A DNA stretch of 64,000 bases from Hyphomicrobium sulfonivorans (lineage in GTDB: Bacteria > Pseudomonadota > Alphaproteobacteria > Rhizobiales > Hyphomicrobiaceae): positions 248,001-312,000 of the forward strand of contig NZ_PZPO01000004.1 in assembly GCF_013306565.1 (NCBI RefSeq), given 5' to 3'. A model generated the notes under the pieces. The model did not search any database and was not told where the DNA came from. It worked only from the letters and a program-made list of their open reading frames with translations. Positions 37,032-46,368 of the stretch are shown in pieces. A program made the position numbers and the translations under genes. The stretch's first letter is position 1. Each line of letters starts with the position of its first letter.

Positions 37032-37426
37032 TTCGATGCCCCGCGCATGCGGGGAACACCGGCAAAACTCCGGGCCGGTGCCGCTCGAAAACGGTTCAGC
37101 CCCGCGCGTGCGGGGAACACTCTCGTTGACGCCGAGAATTTCGGCCGTGGTGGGGTTCAGCCCCGCGCGTGCGGGGAACACGTAATCACCCGGCTTCCAG
37201 TCCGGCCCACCGTCGGTTCAGCCCCCGCGCGCGCGGGGAACACTGATCGTCTAGGTCGACGCTCCAGGCCTTGATGGGTTCAGCCCCGCGCGTGCGGGGA
37301 ACACCGTTTCTTGCCGTCCTTGATCGCCTTGGCGACGGGTTCAGCCCCGCGCGTGCGGGGAACACGCTATCAAGAGCGCGTCTAATCCGGGCGAGACAGG
37401 TTCAGCCCCGCGCGTGCGGGGAACAC
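37032..37426 (-). CRISPR. Type I-E-like CRISPR array, seven repeats and six spacers
   Basis: 28-base repeats at 37093, 37154, 37215 (29 bases, one extra C), 37277, 37338 and 37399, with 33-base spacers, plus a degenerate repeat at 37032-37059 whose left 7 bases have diverged. Each repeat has a CCCCGC/GCGGGG stem. On the minus strand the repeat begins GTGTTCCCCGC, the type I-E form, so the crRNA is read leftwards; the decayed repeat at the low-coordinate end is then the trailer, as expected. No cas genes lie in the window. Confidence 0.93.
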
Positions 37427-37807
37427 TCTTCCAGACAAGCGTCTGAAATTGCAGGTTATATTCGCATGTCAAAGAACCTACCGGCGTTCACGGTTTGTCC
37501 GATGTCCATCAGCAATGAACCGAGCCGCCTCTTCAAGGGCAATTTCGGTGACATCCACAGGGCTATCCGGAGGTTCAAACCTGCCCAAAAACAGGTGCTA
37601 CGCTAAGCGCTCGCTCTGACACACCGCAGCTGTCCTCCAGGATGGAATCCGGCATTCACGGCATTGATGCTCCGGGAGCGGGAAGCCCAACGTGCGACGA
37701 GCAATACGAATTCAGGCCCGCGCGTCATCCCGACACGCCGGCCTATTCAATTTTGCCGGGGCGTTGCCCCGTGCCGATCTGTTTTGTGAGGAAAACCAAG
37801 TAAATGA
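37427..37807. other. Region between the CRISPR array and tRNA-Lys
   Basis: About 380 bases with no supported gene. By array orientation the leader and its promoter should lie in the first 100-200 bases here, read on the minus strand; the stretch is not notably A+T-rich, so the leader may be degraded. Confidence 0.4.
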
Positions 37808-37883
<76 letters not shown>

Positions 37884-38212
37884 AACGCCCTTCCAAACCG
37901 TGAAACCGAGGCCGGCACCGCTTTAGAAGGCAAAGGGGCCCGCCGTGGCGAACCCCTGTGAGGAGGCGTGTAGCACCCTCGATGCCCCATGTCCAGCGTT
38001 TGAATGCAGCTTTTTAAAACGTCTCACCAAAGCCCGTTTAATACGGCAATCATTGAACTTTTGGATTGTCGTGCGGAACGCCAACTGGAGGCTGATCGCA
38101 GGTGGCGGAAGGATTAGAATGGAGCCGAGTCGAAGCAGCCGGCAGGCGCGTGAAATTTTGCCGGCCGTTACAACTCTCGTGACGGGCAGCCACATTCTGG
38201 CGGGGCGGTGCC
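37884..38212. other. Gap between tRNA-Lys and the PilZ gene
   Basis: About 330 bases. The longest frame runs into the PilZ gene in another phase and has no family signal. Nothing else is seen. Confidence 0.4.
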
Positions 38213-38518
38213 ATGGAAGAACGCCGCAAGGTTTCGCGCAATCGGGTCCTCAAGGAGGGCAAGATCGTCTATGCCGATGCGATGCGCGTTCTCGATTGCA
38301 CGATCCGCGACATCTCCGAGGCCGGCGCGCGCATCCTGATTGCCAGCACCCTCGGGCTGCCTGACACGTTTCATCTCTATGAGAAGTCGTCCGGGCGGCT
38401 TTATCCGGCCAAGCTGATCTGGCGACGCGCCAATATGGCCGGGGTTGCGTTCGATGGCCCGCCGACCGACATCCGCGATCCGAACAACCGTCGCTTTGCC
38501 CGTTTGCGGTTTGTCTGA
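38213..38518 (+). CDS. PilZ domain protein
   Basis: A 101-residue single-domain protein. The N-terminal RRKVSRNRVLKEG supplies an RxxxR-type c-di-GMP-binding element and CTIRDISEAGARI the D/NxSxxG motif, followed by a short beta-barrel ending in GVAF. Such stand-alone PilZ proteins act as c-di-GMP receptors; the output partner is unknown. No cyclase or phosphodiesterase is adjacent. Confidence 0.85.
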   Translation: MEERRKVSRNRVLKEGKIVYADAMRVLDCTIRDISEAGARILIASTLGLPDTFHLYEKSSGRLYPAKLIWRRANMAGVAFDGPPTDIRDPNNRRFARLRFV

Positions 38519-38937
38519 CGGCTTCTGGCGGCGGTTTTGATGTTGCGGCTGGTCGGGCATGGCTGCGCCCGCCTGTTGCGCTCCGCGTAGCCGGCAATCA
38601 GTCGTCGTCAGTCGCCGCAGTCGGTTGCGGAGGGAAGACGCTGGCCTAAAGCCGAAGCGGCGTCGTTCCACGATGGCAGCGGATCGCTCTGCGCGAGCGC
38701 TGACGACAGGGAGCATGCAATGGCCGCAACCATGATCGCAAGCAGCTGGAAACAACGTGCGGGCGATGAAGATGTCAGTCGCAGCATGGCCTCTGCCGCA
38801 TCCCACCAATAGTAAGGCTGGCGACATACGTAGACGGCGGATGTTGAAATAGAGCCCGCTGCAAACAATCAACGCGCGCCAAGATTGCTGAAAATTGCGC
38901 GCAGATCATGTGGCGCGATCGCGCAATGTGCGATCAA
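38519..38937. other. Gap between PilZ and HspQ genes
   Basis: About 420 bases with no gene, RNA or repeat that I recognise. The flanking genes converge, so this should contain their terminators, but no hairpin with a T-run stands out. Confidence 0.4.
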
Positions 38938-39276
38938 TTAATGCGGCTGGAGAAATATCGCGCGGTAGCGGCCCCGGTCATCCTGAACGAACATTTCCTT
39001 GAGCTGAGGATGGCGCAGCGGTTGGCCGGATGTGTCGGGCAGCAGGTTCTGCTCGGAAACGTAGGCGATGTATTCGGTCTCGGCGTTTTCAGCCAGCAGG
39101 TGATAAAACGGCTGGTCCTTGCGCGGCCGGATATCTTCTGGAATCGACAGCCACCATTCCTCGGTATTGTTGAACACCGGATCGATGTCGAAGATGATGC
39201 CGCGAAATGGAAAGATGCGGTGCCGCACGATCTGACCGACCGAGAATTTAGCGCTCGTCTGTGTTGGCGCGGCCAT
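38938..39276 (-). CDS. hspQ: HspQ / YccV-like heat-shock protein
   Basis: A 112-residue protein of the YccV-like (hemimethylated-DNA-binding) family, including HspQ, which in enterobacteria acts as a Lon specificity enhancer and aids DnaA turnover. Family motifs: FSVGQIVRHRIFPFRGIIFDIDP, EEWWLSIP and QPFYHLLAE followed by YVSEQNL. Start placed at ATG 39276 with GGACAG upstream; ATG 39303 would add nine residues. Monocistronic. Confidence 0.9.
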   Translation of the reverse strand: MAAPTQTSAKFSVGQIVRHRIFPFRGIIFDIDPVFNNTEEWWLSIPEDIRPRKDQPFYHLLAENAETEYIAYVSEQNLLPDTSGQPLRHPQLKEMFVQDDRGRYRAIFLQPH

Positions 39277-39483
39277 TGATATCTGTCCAAACAAGGAATG
39301 CACGCGATCAAACGGAACGCGTCACTAGGCAATTCGCATACGGGCGATCTCGCAGCCCTAACAGCCAAAAGTGTAGTGAGAAGAGGCGTGCACCGACCGC
39401 AGTTCCGGCCGATGCACGCAGTGTCGTGAATTGTAAAACAGCGTTGCCCGCGAACCGCAATTGGTGCGCGAACCAATGCGCTA

Positions 39484-40536
39484 TCAAAGGCCGTAAGCAG
39501 CCGCCTTCTCAGGATCCTTCGTCGCCACCAGACGGGCGAGATCAACAATGACCTTGGCCTGTTTCCAGGTTGCGTCATCCTGCATCTTGCCGTCGATCAT
39601 GACTGCGCCGGTGCCGTCGGGCATCGCATCAAGAATGCGCTTTGCGAACGCTACTTCCTTCTCGTCCGGCGAGAAGACGCGCTTGGCGATGTCGATCTGC
39701 GTCGGATGCAGCGACCAGGCGCCGAGGCAGCCTTGCAGGAACGCGTTGCGGAACTGCGCTTCGCATGCGGCACCGTCGGAGAAGTCGCCGAACGGACCAT
39801 AAAACGGCTTGAGGCCATAAGCGAGGCAGGCATCGACCATCTTGCCGACGGTGTAGTGCCACAGATCCTGCTGGTAGAACGCGCGCTGACTGCCTGCGCT
39901 GCCGGCGTCGGCCAGCACGCCATAGTCGGGGTGACCACCGCCGACGCGTGTGGTCTTCATGCCGCGCGATGCGGCCAGATCAGCTGGGCCGAGGCTCATG
40001 CCGTGCATACGCGGCGAAGCGGCTGCGATGGCCTCGACGTTGTTGACGCCCTCAGCGGTTTCCAGGATGGCGTGGATCATGATCGGCTTGGTGACGCCGT
40101 TGCGTGCTTCAAGCTGGGCCAGCAACTGGTCGAGATAGTGGATGTCCCACGGGCCTTCCACCTTCGGCAGCATGATGACGTCAAGCTTGTTGCCGGCCGC
40201 CGCGACGATCTCCGTCACGTCGTCCAGCATCCACGGGCTGTTGAGGCAGTTGATGCGCGTCCACAGTCCGGTTGTGCCGAAGTCGTTTTCCTGCGCCATG
40301 GCGATGAAACCGGCGCGCGCGGCCTGCTTCTGATCGGCGGGAATTGCGTCCTCAAGGTTGCCGAGCACGACGTCCACCTGACCCGCAATGTCCTTGATCT
40401 TGGAGCGGATCTTTTCGTTGTGCGGCGGCACGAAGTGAATCATGCGCTCAAGGCGCACCGGCTGGGCGCGGTAGGGCTCCGGAGCACCAATCGCGAGTGG
40501 TGAGTAAAACTTGGCAGGTGTGCGGCTGGCGGCCAT
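39484..40536 (-). CDS. L-malyl-CoA/beta-methylmalyl-CoA lyase (HpcH/HpaI-CitE family)
   Basis: TIM-barrel CoA lyase of 350 residues that cleaves malyl-CoA to acetyl-CoA and glyoxylate (and methylmalyl-CoA to propionyl-CoA and glyoxylate) in the serine cycle, ethylmalonyl-CoA pathway or related C2 assimilation. Family signs: [35 protein letters not shown] with the metal Glu-Asp, [17 protein letters not shown] and [14 protein letters not shown]. Start is ATG 40536 behind GGGAGCTC. No other serine-cycle or ethylmalonyl genes are in the window, so the pathway is not fixed. Confidence 0.88.
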   Translation of the reverse strand: MAASRTPAKFYSPLAIGAPEPYRAQPVRLERMIHFVPPHNEKIRSKIKDIAGQVDVVLGNLEDAIPADQKQAARAGFIAMAQENDFGTTGLWTRINCLNSPWMLDDVTEIVAAAGNKLDVIMLPKVEGPWDIHYLDQLLAQLEARNGVTKPIMIHAILETAEGVNNVEAIAAASPRMHGMSLGPADLAASRGMKTTRVGGGHPDYGVLADAGSAGSQRAFYQQDLWHYTVGKMVDACLAYGLKPFYGPFGDFSDGAACEAQFRNAFLQGCLGAWSLHPTQIDIAKRVFSPDEKEVAFAKRILDAMPDGTGAVMIDGKMQDDATWKQAKVIVDLARLVATKDPEKAAAYGL

Positions 40537-40653
40537 TGATGCAGAGCTCCCATATTGGCAATGGGGCGCACCATATTGCCTCACCGATAGGTGTCAACGA
40601 TGACCGCCGGGGGAAGGGCGCGGCTATTGGGCGAAGCTATCGCGCTATCGAGT

Positions 40654-40683
40654 AGCCCCCGCGCCGGGTGTGGCGCAGGGGCT
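40654..40683 (-). terminator. Hairpin downstream of the MarR gene
   Basis: Stem AGCCCC-GCGCC / GGCGC-GGGGCT with one unpaired base on each side and a six-base loop, about 70 bases past the marR stop. No T-run follows on either strand, so terminator function is tentative. Confidence 0.4.
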
Positions 40684-40755
40684 TGAATGGAGACAGTTTG
40701 TCTCTGTGCTGAAATTGATACAGGATGCACACGAGCGCAACCTACGTATCGCGTT

Positions 40756-41181
40756 TCAGGTTTCCACAGGCTCGAATGCGGCAACGATCGCACGGAGATT
40801 GGAAACGAACGTCTTTGCACGTGTCGCTGGCAGAGCAGCCACCAGTTCCTGCTCGATGCGGCCCATGATCGGCTCAGACTTCTTAAGCACGTCACGACCA
40901 GCTTCGGTGAGGGAGATTGCATAGGCGCGTGCGTCATGACGTGTACGCTTGCGCTTCAACAGGCCCTTACGCGTCAGCAGCTGAACCACCTGCGAGACGG
41001 TCGAACGGTCAATGCCCGTTGCATTGATGATGTCCTGCTGGCTGAGGCCATCTTTTTGCGAGGCTGCACGCAGCACGGTGTACTGCGTGGTCGTGATGTC
41101 GATGCCGTCCATGTGCTGCTGGAATAATTCGCCGGCACATTGGTGAACGCGGTGGAGGAGATGCAGCGTAGAAGAATTCAA
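40756..41181 (-). CDS. MarR family transcriptional regulator
   Basis: A 141-residue winged-helix dimeric repressor-type protein. The DNA-binding core is visible: TQYTVLRAASQKDGLSQQDI, ATGIDRSTVSQVVQLL (recognition helix) and the wing LLKRKRTRHDARAYAISLTE. N- and C-terminal helices form the dimer interface. It lies about 220 bases upstream of the malyl-CoA lyase start on the same strand and could regulate it or itself; ligand unknown. Confidence 0.9.
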   Translation of the reverse strand: MNSSTLHLLHRVHQCAGELFQQHMDGIDITTTQYTVLRAASQKDGLSQQDIINATGIDRSTVSQVVQLLTRKGLLKRKRTRHDARAYAISLTEAGRDVLKKSEPIMGRIEQELVAALPATRAKTFVSNLRAIVAAFEPVET

Positions 41182-41341
41182 GGTTATGCTACCTTCGCGA
41201 GAGAGGGTTATTGGCCTGCCCGGAGTGATTGTGTCAACACCGAAGCTCGGCGAACGGATTAAACGCGAGATTCAGTTTGCGTGCTTGACCTAGGTGGCAC
41301 AATTGATTGACCCTTGTGGCACTCTCGGGGTGGGGATTTGA

Positions 41342-42277
41342 ATGCTTACAGCCTTTTCGACCGACGACGTCAACGAGCGCGACAGAATCTCTTACTGGTT
41401 TGATGTCGCATCGAAAGCGTTTTTCGATCATACGTTCGTGCCGCAGACGCAGAAATTTCGCGGTTCGATCGGTGGCGGCACGCTCGGCCCGATCAGTCTC
41501 ATGCGGTGTGAGTTTGCGCCGTGTGAAGTGCGCCGCACGCGGCTCAATGCGCAGCAGGACGGCATTGACAACGCGATCATCTGCATCCGCCTTGAGGGCA
41601 GGTCTCGCTTTGTTCAGGGTGATCGCGAACTCATCGTTGAACCCGGCATGATTGTGCTTGAAGACCCCACGCAACCGCAGCACACCGATTTTCTTGAAGC
41701 CAACCGCTCGCTTTACGTCAGCGTTCCCCGATTGATGCTGGAGGAACGCATCGGCCGCGTCGATACGTTGCGTACAATATCGACAGAGCAGACGATCCCG
41801 GCGCTGGCGAGTGGTTTTGTACATCTGGTTGAAGGACGTCTCGGCAGCATAGAGCCAGACGCGCAAGATACGCTTGCTGATCAAGTCGTCGATCTGTTCG
41901 CGCTTGCCTTCGGCAATGACAATCGGGTGCCGTCGACGACGGTGCGCGGCCATGCGCTGCAGCGCCTGAAGATGGCAATAAACGTCCGCCTTACCGATCC
42001 GGATCTGAAGCCAGCGATGGCGGCGGCAGCGGCCGGCATTAGCGTGCGCTATGCCAACGCGTTGCTGGCTGAGGAAAACTCATCGGTCGAGAAGTATGTC
42101 ATGCAACGTCGCCTGCAGTGTTGCCGGCAGGCGCTAGAGGACGCGCGCCAAAACCATCGAACGGTAAGCGAGATTGCGTTCAGCTGGGGCTTTTCGGATT
42201 TGTCGCACTTCTCGCGGCGGTTCCGTGCTGAATTTGGCATTACGGCGTCGCAATGCCGTCGGGAGGCGTTAGCCTGA
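41342..42277 (+). CDS. AraC family transcriptional regulator
   Basis: A 311-residue regulator with an N-terminal cupin-like AraC_binding_2 domain (FDVASKAFFDHTF to GMIVLEDPTQPQ) and a C-terminal double helix-turn-helix. The second helix-turn-helix is well conserved: TVSEIAFSWGFSDLSHFSRRFRAEFGI. The layout resembles FeaR-type activators, which respond to aromatic compounds. It is divergent from the MarR gene with 160 bases between them; target unknown. Confidence 0.9.
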   Translation: MLTAFSTDDVNERDRISYWFDVASKAFFDHTFVPQTQKFRGSIGGGTLGPISLMRCEFAPCEVRRTRLNAQQDGIDNAIICIRLEGRSRFVQGDRELIVEPGMIVLEDPTQPQHTDFLEANRSLYVSVPRLMLEERIGRVDTLRTISTEQTIPALASGFVHLVEGRLGSIEPDAQDTLADQVVDLFALAFGNDNRVPSTTVRGHALQRLKMAINVRLTDPDLKPAMAAAAAGISVRYANALLAEENSSVEKYVMQRRLQCCRQALEDARQNHRTVSEIAFSWGFSDLSHFSRRFRAEFGITASQCRREALA

Positions 42278-42313
42278 ACACTTGGTGCGCCGCTCAAGTG
42301 GCCTTGGCGCACC

Positions 42314-43228
42314 TCAACTCCAGCGGCGATTGCTCCACATCCACTGTTCCGGAGCCTCGCGGATCCAGATCTCGAACTGCTTCTGCATGTGTTCCATCGT
42401 CCAGCGGATATCGTCGCCCTGGCTGGCCGTGCGCGGCACGCGCAATTCTTTCAGTTCAATCTCAAAGCGGCTTTCCTTGCCGATCCGCTTGCAGCGTGAA
42501 AGCCAGATGCGTGCACCGACGCGCCGCGCGATCATTGCGCCGATGGCTTGCGTCTTGGCATCACGACCGAAGAACGGAATTGGCATACCGGTGCGATCAT
42601 AAAGGTCGCACACAAGGCCAAGGCGGCCGCCACGGCGCACGAAGTCCATGATGGCACGGGCTGTGCGCTGATCGTCACCGTGATCGCCGACGTTGCCGCG
42701 CCCAAACAGGCCGTCGGGATAAAGATCCTTGCGCTGCTCGCGCAGATAACGGTCGACGTAGGGGTTGGTGACCGAGCGATAGACAGCAGCAGGATTGGCG
42801 CCGGCCCATGTGAAGGGAAGAATGGCCAGTTCCCAGTTGCCCATATGCAGGCTGACGCCGACGGCCGGACCCAGCTTGTCTTTGTATCGTGAAAAGATAT
42901 TTTGGCTGACAATTTCGATGCGTTCGGGCTCAGCCAGAAAGCGATCGATGCGCATGGTCTCGACCATCACGCGGCCGAGATTTTCCCAATGCGCGAGCGC
43001 GATTTCGTTGCGTTCATCGTCGGTTTTTTCAGGGAACGCGATGGCAAGATTATCGAGCGCGCGACGGTGCCGCTTGGGATTGATACGCGGTGCCAGTCTG
43101 CGCCAGCAGTATGCGGAAAATCCGGTAGCGACATTGAGCGGCAGCGTGCGGAATATGCCCGCGACAGCGCGCAGAAGCACATATTCCAGCCGGTACTGGA
43201 TATCGCGGAGGCGGTCTTTCGCTGTCAT
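42314..43228 (-). CDS. LpxL/HtrB-type lysophospholipid acyltransferase
   Basis: Inner-membrane acyltransferase of the late lipid A acylation family, 304 residues from ATG 43228 (ATG 43276 would add 16). The catalytic HxxxxE motif is SLHMGNWELA; other marks are the N-terminal hydrophobic segment, VYRSVTNPYVDRYLREQR and GRLGLVCDLYDRTGMPIPFFG. It probably transfers a secondary acyl chain to lipid A. It lies downstream of and close to a UbiH-type gene on the same strand. Confidence 0.86.
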   Translation of the reverse strand: MTAKDRLRDIQYRLEYVLLRAVAGIFRTLPLNVATGFSAYCWRRLAPRINPKRHRRALDNLAIAFPEKTDDERNEIALAHWENLGRVMVETMRIDRFLAEPERIEIVSQNIFSRYKDKLGPAVGVSLHMGNWELAILPFTWAGANPAAVYRSVTNPYVDRYLREQRKDLYPDGLFGRGNVGDHGDDQRTARAIMDFVRRGGRLGLVCDLYDRTGMPIPFFGRDAKTQAIGAMIARRVGARIWLSRCKRIGKESRFEIELKELRVPRTASQGDDIRWTMEHMQKQFEIWIREAPEQWMWSNRRWS

Positions 43229-43304
43229 CGGCGGCGAATTCCAGATCCTTAGGGTGCGCGCGGTTGGGAGCGGCATTCGGCTATGCCCAGCGCAACGCGT
43301 GGCG

Positions 43305-44645
43305 TCAAGGGTGGGGCGAACCAGCGGAGGCCGTATGAGGCTGCATCAGGCGCGGCATAACAAACGATGGATGCAGGCCTTCGCGGATGGCGAAACGGCG
43401 CAACGGGCCAACGGATTTCAGGATATGCAACCCCAGGCCGCGTAACGCCTGCACCGGTGGCGACTGCACCAACAGGCTGCGATTGAGAAGATCGATGCTC
43501 CAGATACGGGCACTGATGTCGGTATGGCGCATCCGGCCGTAGGCGGCAAGCACGCTGTCGCCGCCGATGTCGGCGCCGGTTGCCAGCGCGTCGGTGACGC
43601 AATCGGCGATAGAGGCGGCATCGCGCAGCCCGAGGTTGAGGCCCTGCGCGCCGATCGGCGGGATCACATGCGCCGCTTCTCCAACGAGAGCAACGCGGCT
43701 ACGGCCCGCATCCTTGGCGATGAGGCCGGAGAGCGGGAACACGGCGCGCGGGCCGATCTCGCCGATGTCGCCGAGCAGTCCCTGCAGGCGTTCCGCCAAT
43801 ACGGCACGGAAGGCTTCGGTATCCAGCGCAGCCATTTCGGCCGCAACGGTGGGATGCTCCACCCAGACAAGGCCCGAAGAGTTGGGCGTGGCCGGAACAA
43901 AAGTCATCGGCCCTGCGGGGCGATGAAACTCTGTTGAAATGCCCCGATGCTTGCCTGAGTGGGTGAATGTGCAGGCGATGGCGCTCTGATCGTAGCCCCA
44001 TGTTTTGACGTCGATGCCCGCCGCCTGTCGGCACAGCGAATTACGGCCATCGGCGCCGACGACGAGGCGCGCAGTGACGACCGGTCCGGCCGCTAGTGTG
44101 ATGGCTGCGTGATCGTCGGCAACGGTAACCGCCGTTACGTTATCCTCAATGAGAGTGATATTCGGGCTTTGCAGCATGCGCTCCCGTAGCGCGCGGACGA
44201 GCCCGACATTGGAGATGTTCAAACCGAACAGCTCACGCTCCACTTCCTGGGCGGTGAACGTCACTTCCGGCGCGCGCAGCAGGCCGCCCATGTCATCAAT
44301 CACGCGGATGGCAAAGATCGGCTCGCCATCGGCACGGCAGGCTTCGCCCAGCCCCAGATTTTCCAGCAGCGTGACCGAGCCTGCGAACAGTGCGGCGGTG
44401 CGGGTATCCTGGCCATTGGGCGCCGGACCGATGACGGCGATGCGCAGCCCGGTTTGGGCCAGGGCCAGGGCTCCAGCCAGACCGGCAGGGCCGGTGCCGA
44501 CGGTGCAGATGTCATAAGACAAGGCGGTGGAGGCGGCGGCAGGGCCAGGCGAGGCGCCTGAGGAGGCCGCACCAGAGGGGGCGCCAGCACTCGAAGCCGA
44601 GCGGGGGGCGGCCTGCGGGCCAGGGTTCGAAGCTTGGACGGTCAT
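43305..44645 (-). CDS. UbiH/UbiF/VisC-type FAD-dependent hydroxylase
   Basis: Flavoprotein monooxygenase of 446 residues, the family that hydroxylates the ubiquinone ring. The FAD-binding motif is DICTVGTGPAGLAGALALA, the DG motif VVGADGRNSLCRQAAGI and the second FAD motif RVALVGEAAHVIPPIGAQGL. The first 40 residues are an Ala/Ser/Pro/Gly-rich low-complexity tail; a later start is not offered by a good codon. Which ring position it hydroxylates is not determinable. Confidence 0.88.
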   Translation of the reverse strand: MTVQASNPGPQAAPRSASSAGAPSGAASSGASPGPAAASTALSYDICTVGTGPAGLAGALALAQTGLRIAVIGPAPNGQDTRTAALFAGSVTLLENLGLGEACRADGEPIFAIRVIDDMGGLLRAPEVTFTAQEVERELFGLNISNVGLVRALRERMLQSPNITLIEDNVTAVTVADDHAAITLAAGPVVTARLVVGADGRNSLCRQAAGIDVKTWGYDQSAIACTFTHSGKHRGISTEFHRPAGPMTFVPATPNSSGLVWVEHPTVAAEMAALDTEAFRAVLAERLQGLLGDIGEIGPRAVFPLSGLIAKDAGRSRVALVGEAAHVIPPIGAQGLNLGLRDAASIADCVTDALATGADIGGDSVLAAYGRMRHTDISARIWSIDLLNRSLLVQSPPVQALRGLGLHILKSVGPLRRFAIREGLHPSFVMPRLMQPHTASAGSPHP

Positions 44646-44962
44646 GGTCAGGGCCTGCCCCGCTGTCGGTCGTTAGGATCTGCCGCGAGCATGCCACGGT
44701 GGGAGAATCGCGCAAAGTGGTCGAGGGGCCGCGCCAAGGTCGCGCGAGGGCTTGTTGATGTCAGGCGGGTGGTGAATTGGACGAAACTGCGACTTGGCAG
44801 TGCGCAATTCGACGCTGAACGGCCGTCAACGTGGATAACCCTGTTGTTGGTGCCCATCGGCCACATGGCAGCAAGATCACACCGGGTGGCACAAACGTTT
44901 ACTGGCGCTTAACTGGGCTTAAAACATCCTTGTCATGGTTGGATTGAGGCAGCATTTTCGCC
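44646..44962. other. Gap between divergent UbiH-type and exported-protein genes
   Basis: About 320 bases with no gene or repeat. It should hold promoters for both divergent genes. Confidence 0.4.
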
Positions 44963-45358
44963 ATGAGACGAACGGAAGACTTGCGGGATTCTATGCAAAT
45001 GAGCGGCGGCCGGATCGTAGTAGCGCTTGCGTTGGCAACAGCAGTTCTTGCTGGCCATAGCGCGTTCGCGTTCCAACAGGAACAGGTTGGCGCGCCTGCA
45101 GCCACGGAGTCAGCACCAGCTGCGCCGGTGGAAACCGCGCCTGCAGTCGATCCGCAAGCGTCGCTCAACACCGACATTGGTGCCAAAGCTGAAACCGGCA
45201 CGGAGATCCGCATCCCGGGTCTCGGCAGGCTCGGCGTGCTGCCCAAGATGGATTTCGGTCTGGAACTACTTTACGGCGCCGCCGAGAGCCAGCCTGACCG
45301 CGTGGCCCCGCCGGAGGACGACCTGACCGTCCGCGGCTCGGTCAAGCATCGCTTCTGA
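44963..45358 (+). CDS. Small exported protein of unknown function
   Basis: A 131-residue protein with a signal peptide (RIVVALALATAVLAGHSAFA), an Ala/Pro/Glu-rich linker and a short conserved-looking C-terminal part: RIPGLGRLGVLPKMDFGLELLYG and TVRGSVKHRF. I recognise no domain. ATG 44963 or ATG 44993 could start it. It lies 52 bases before the phosphatidylcholine synthase gene on the same strand, so they may be co-transcribed. Confidence 0.65.
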   Translation: MRRTEDLRDSMQMSGGRIVVALALATAVLAGHSAFAFQQEQVGAPAATESAPAAPVETAPAVDPQASLNTDIGAKAETGTEIRIPGLGRLGVLPKMDFGLELLYGAAESQPDRVAPPEDDLTVRGSVKHRF

Positions 45359-45410
45359 TAAACGCGCGTCCCGCTGCTGCTTAGATCCGGGGCGCGGAGG
45401 GGGGACGACG

Positions 45411-46124
45411 ATGCTGCCCTTCCGGTTTTCCGATTTTGCCGCCGCTTCGGTGCATGTGTTCACGGCATTGGGTGCCGTGTGCGGGCTTATGGCTGCGCTG
45501 GCGGCCTTTGATGGCGCCTGGGAACGCATGTTCATCTGGCTCGGCGTCGCGCTGGTGATCGACGCTATCGACGGCACGTTCGCGCGGCTGTTCCAGGTCG
45601 AGCAGCGACTGCCCCGCTTTTCCGGCGAGCGCCTAGACCTTGTCGTCGACTACGTGACGTATGTGTTCGTTCCGGTGCTGGCGCTATTGCAGGCGAAGTA
45701 TCTGACCGGCACTGGCGGCCTAATTATCGGCGCGCTGATCCTGCTGTCGTCGCTCTATCATTTCTCCGATCTCGCCAGCAAAGGCGACGACTATAGTTTC
45801 GTTGGCTTTCCGGCGATCTGGAACGTGGTGGCGTTTTACGTTTTCACCCTCTCGCCGCCGGGATGGGTGACGTACACGGCTCTGCTGCTGTGCGTGGCGC
45901 TGACGTTCGTGCCCATTCACTGGGTGCATCCGGTGCGCGTAAAGCGTTGGCGCACGCTGACGCTGGCGGTTACAGCCGCATGGTCGATTGCTGCAGTCGC
46001 CATCATCGCCACCGGGTTCCCGCCGCCCGCATGGGCCGCGATCGTGCTCAGCGCCTCGGCGGTCTACTTTGTCTGGCTGACGATCGACCTTTCCTTCCGT
46101 CCGGACGTGCAACACTCGGTGTGA
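45411..46124 (+). CDS. pcsA: Phosphatidylcholine synthase
   Basis: Integral membrane enzyme that condenses CDP-diacylglycerol with choline to give phosphatidylcholine, a pathway typical of rhizobia and relatives; 237 residues, about eight membrane segments. The CDP-alcohol phosphotransferase motif is present in its Pcs form: DAIDGTFARLF followed by GERLDLVVDYVTYVFVP. Substrate choline must be supplied from outside the window. Confidence 0.93.
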   Translation: MLPFRFSDFAAASVHVFTALGAVCGLMAALAAFDGAWERMFIWLGVALVIDAIDGTFARLFQVEQRLPRFSGERLDLVVDYVTYVFVPVLALLQAKYLTGTGGLIIGALILLSSLYHFSDLASKGDDYSFVGFPAIWNVVAFYVFTLSPPGWVTYTALLLCVALTFVPIHWVHPVRVKRWRTLTLAVTAAWSIAAVAIIATGFPPPAWAAIVLSASAVYFVWLTIDLSFRPDVQHSV

Positions 46125-46368
46125 CGCGCCGCTGAGCGTTTGCATTGCGGCGGGCCATCCGGCCCTATGCCGTACCGGACGCGGCGCCATCACGCAGTGA
46201 AGCGTTTCGATTTGCCCTTCATGGCAGGCGCGCATCTCCCCATCTGACGACAGGTTTCCCGCCAACGGTTGCTTTCGAGCTATCCGCTTAACGGCGCTGA
46301 CGCACCGCGAAGCTAGAGTGCTTCCGCAATGCGCGGCCACCCAATCCATTTCGTCCACGGAGCTGCAA

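Noticed and set aside
37008-37606. Short frames across the CRISPR array (repeated PARAGNT / RVRGTP strings)
   Set aside because: These are translations of CRISPR repeats, not genes.
37945-38364. Plus-strand frame ahead of and overlapping the PilZ gene
   Set aside because: Different phase from the clear PilZ domain and no family signal.
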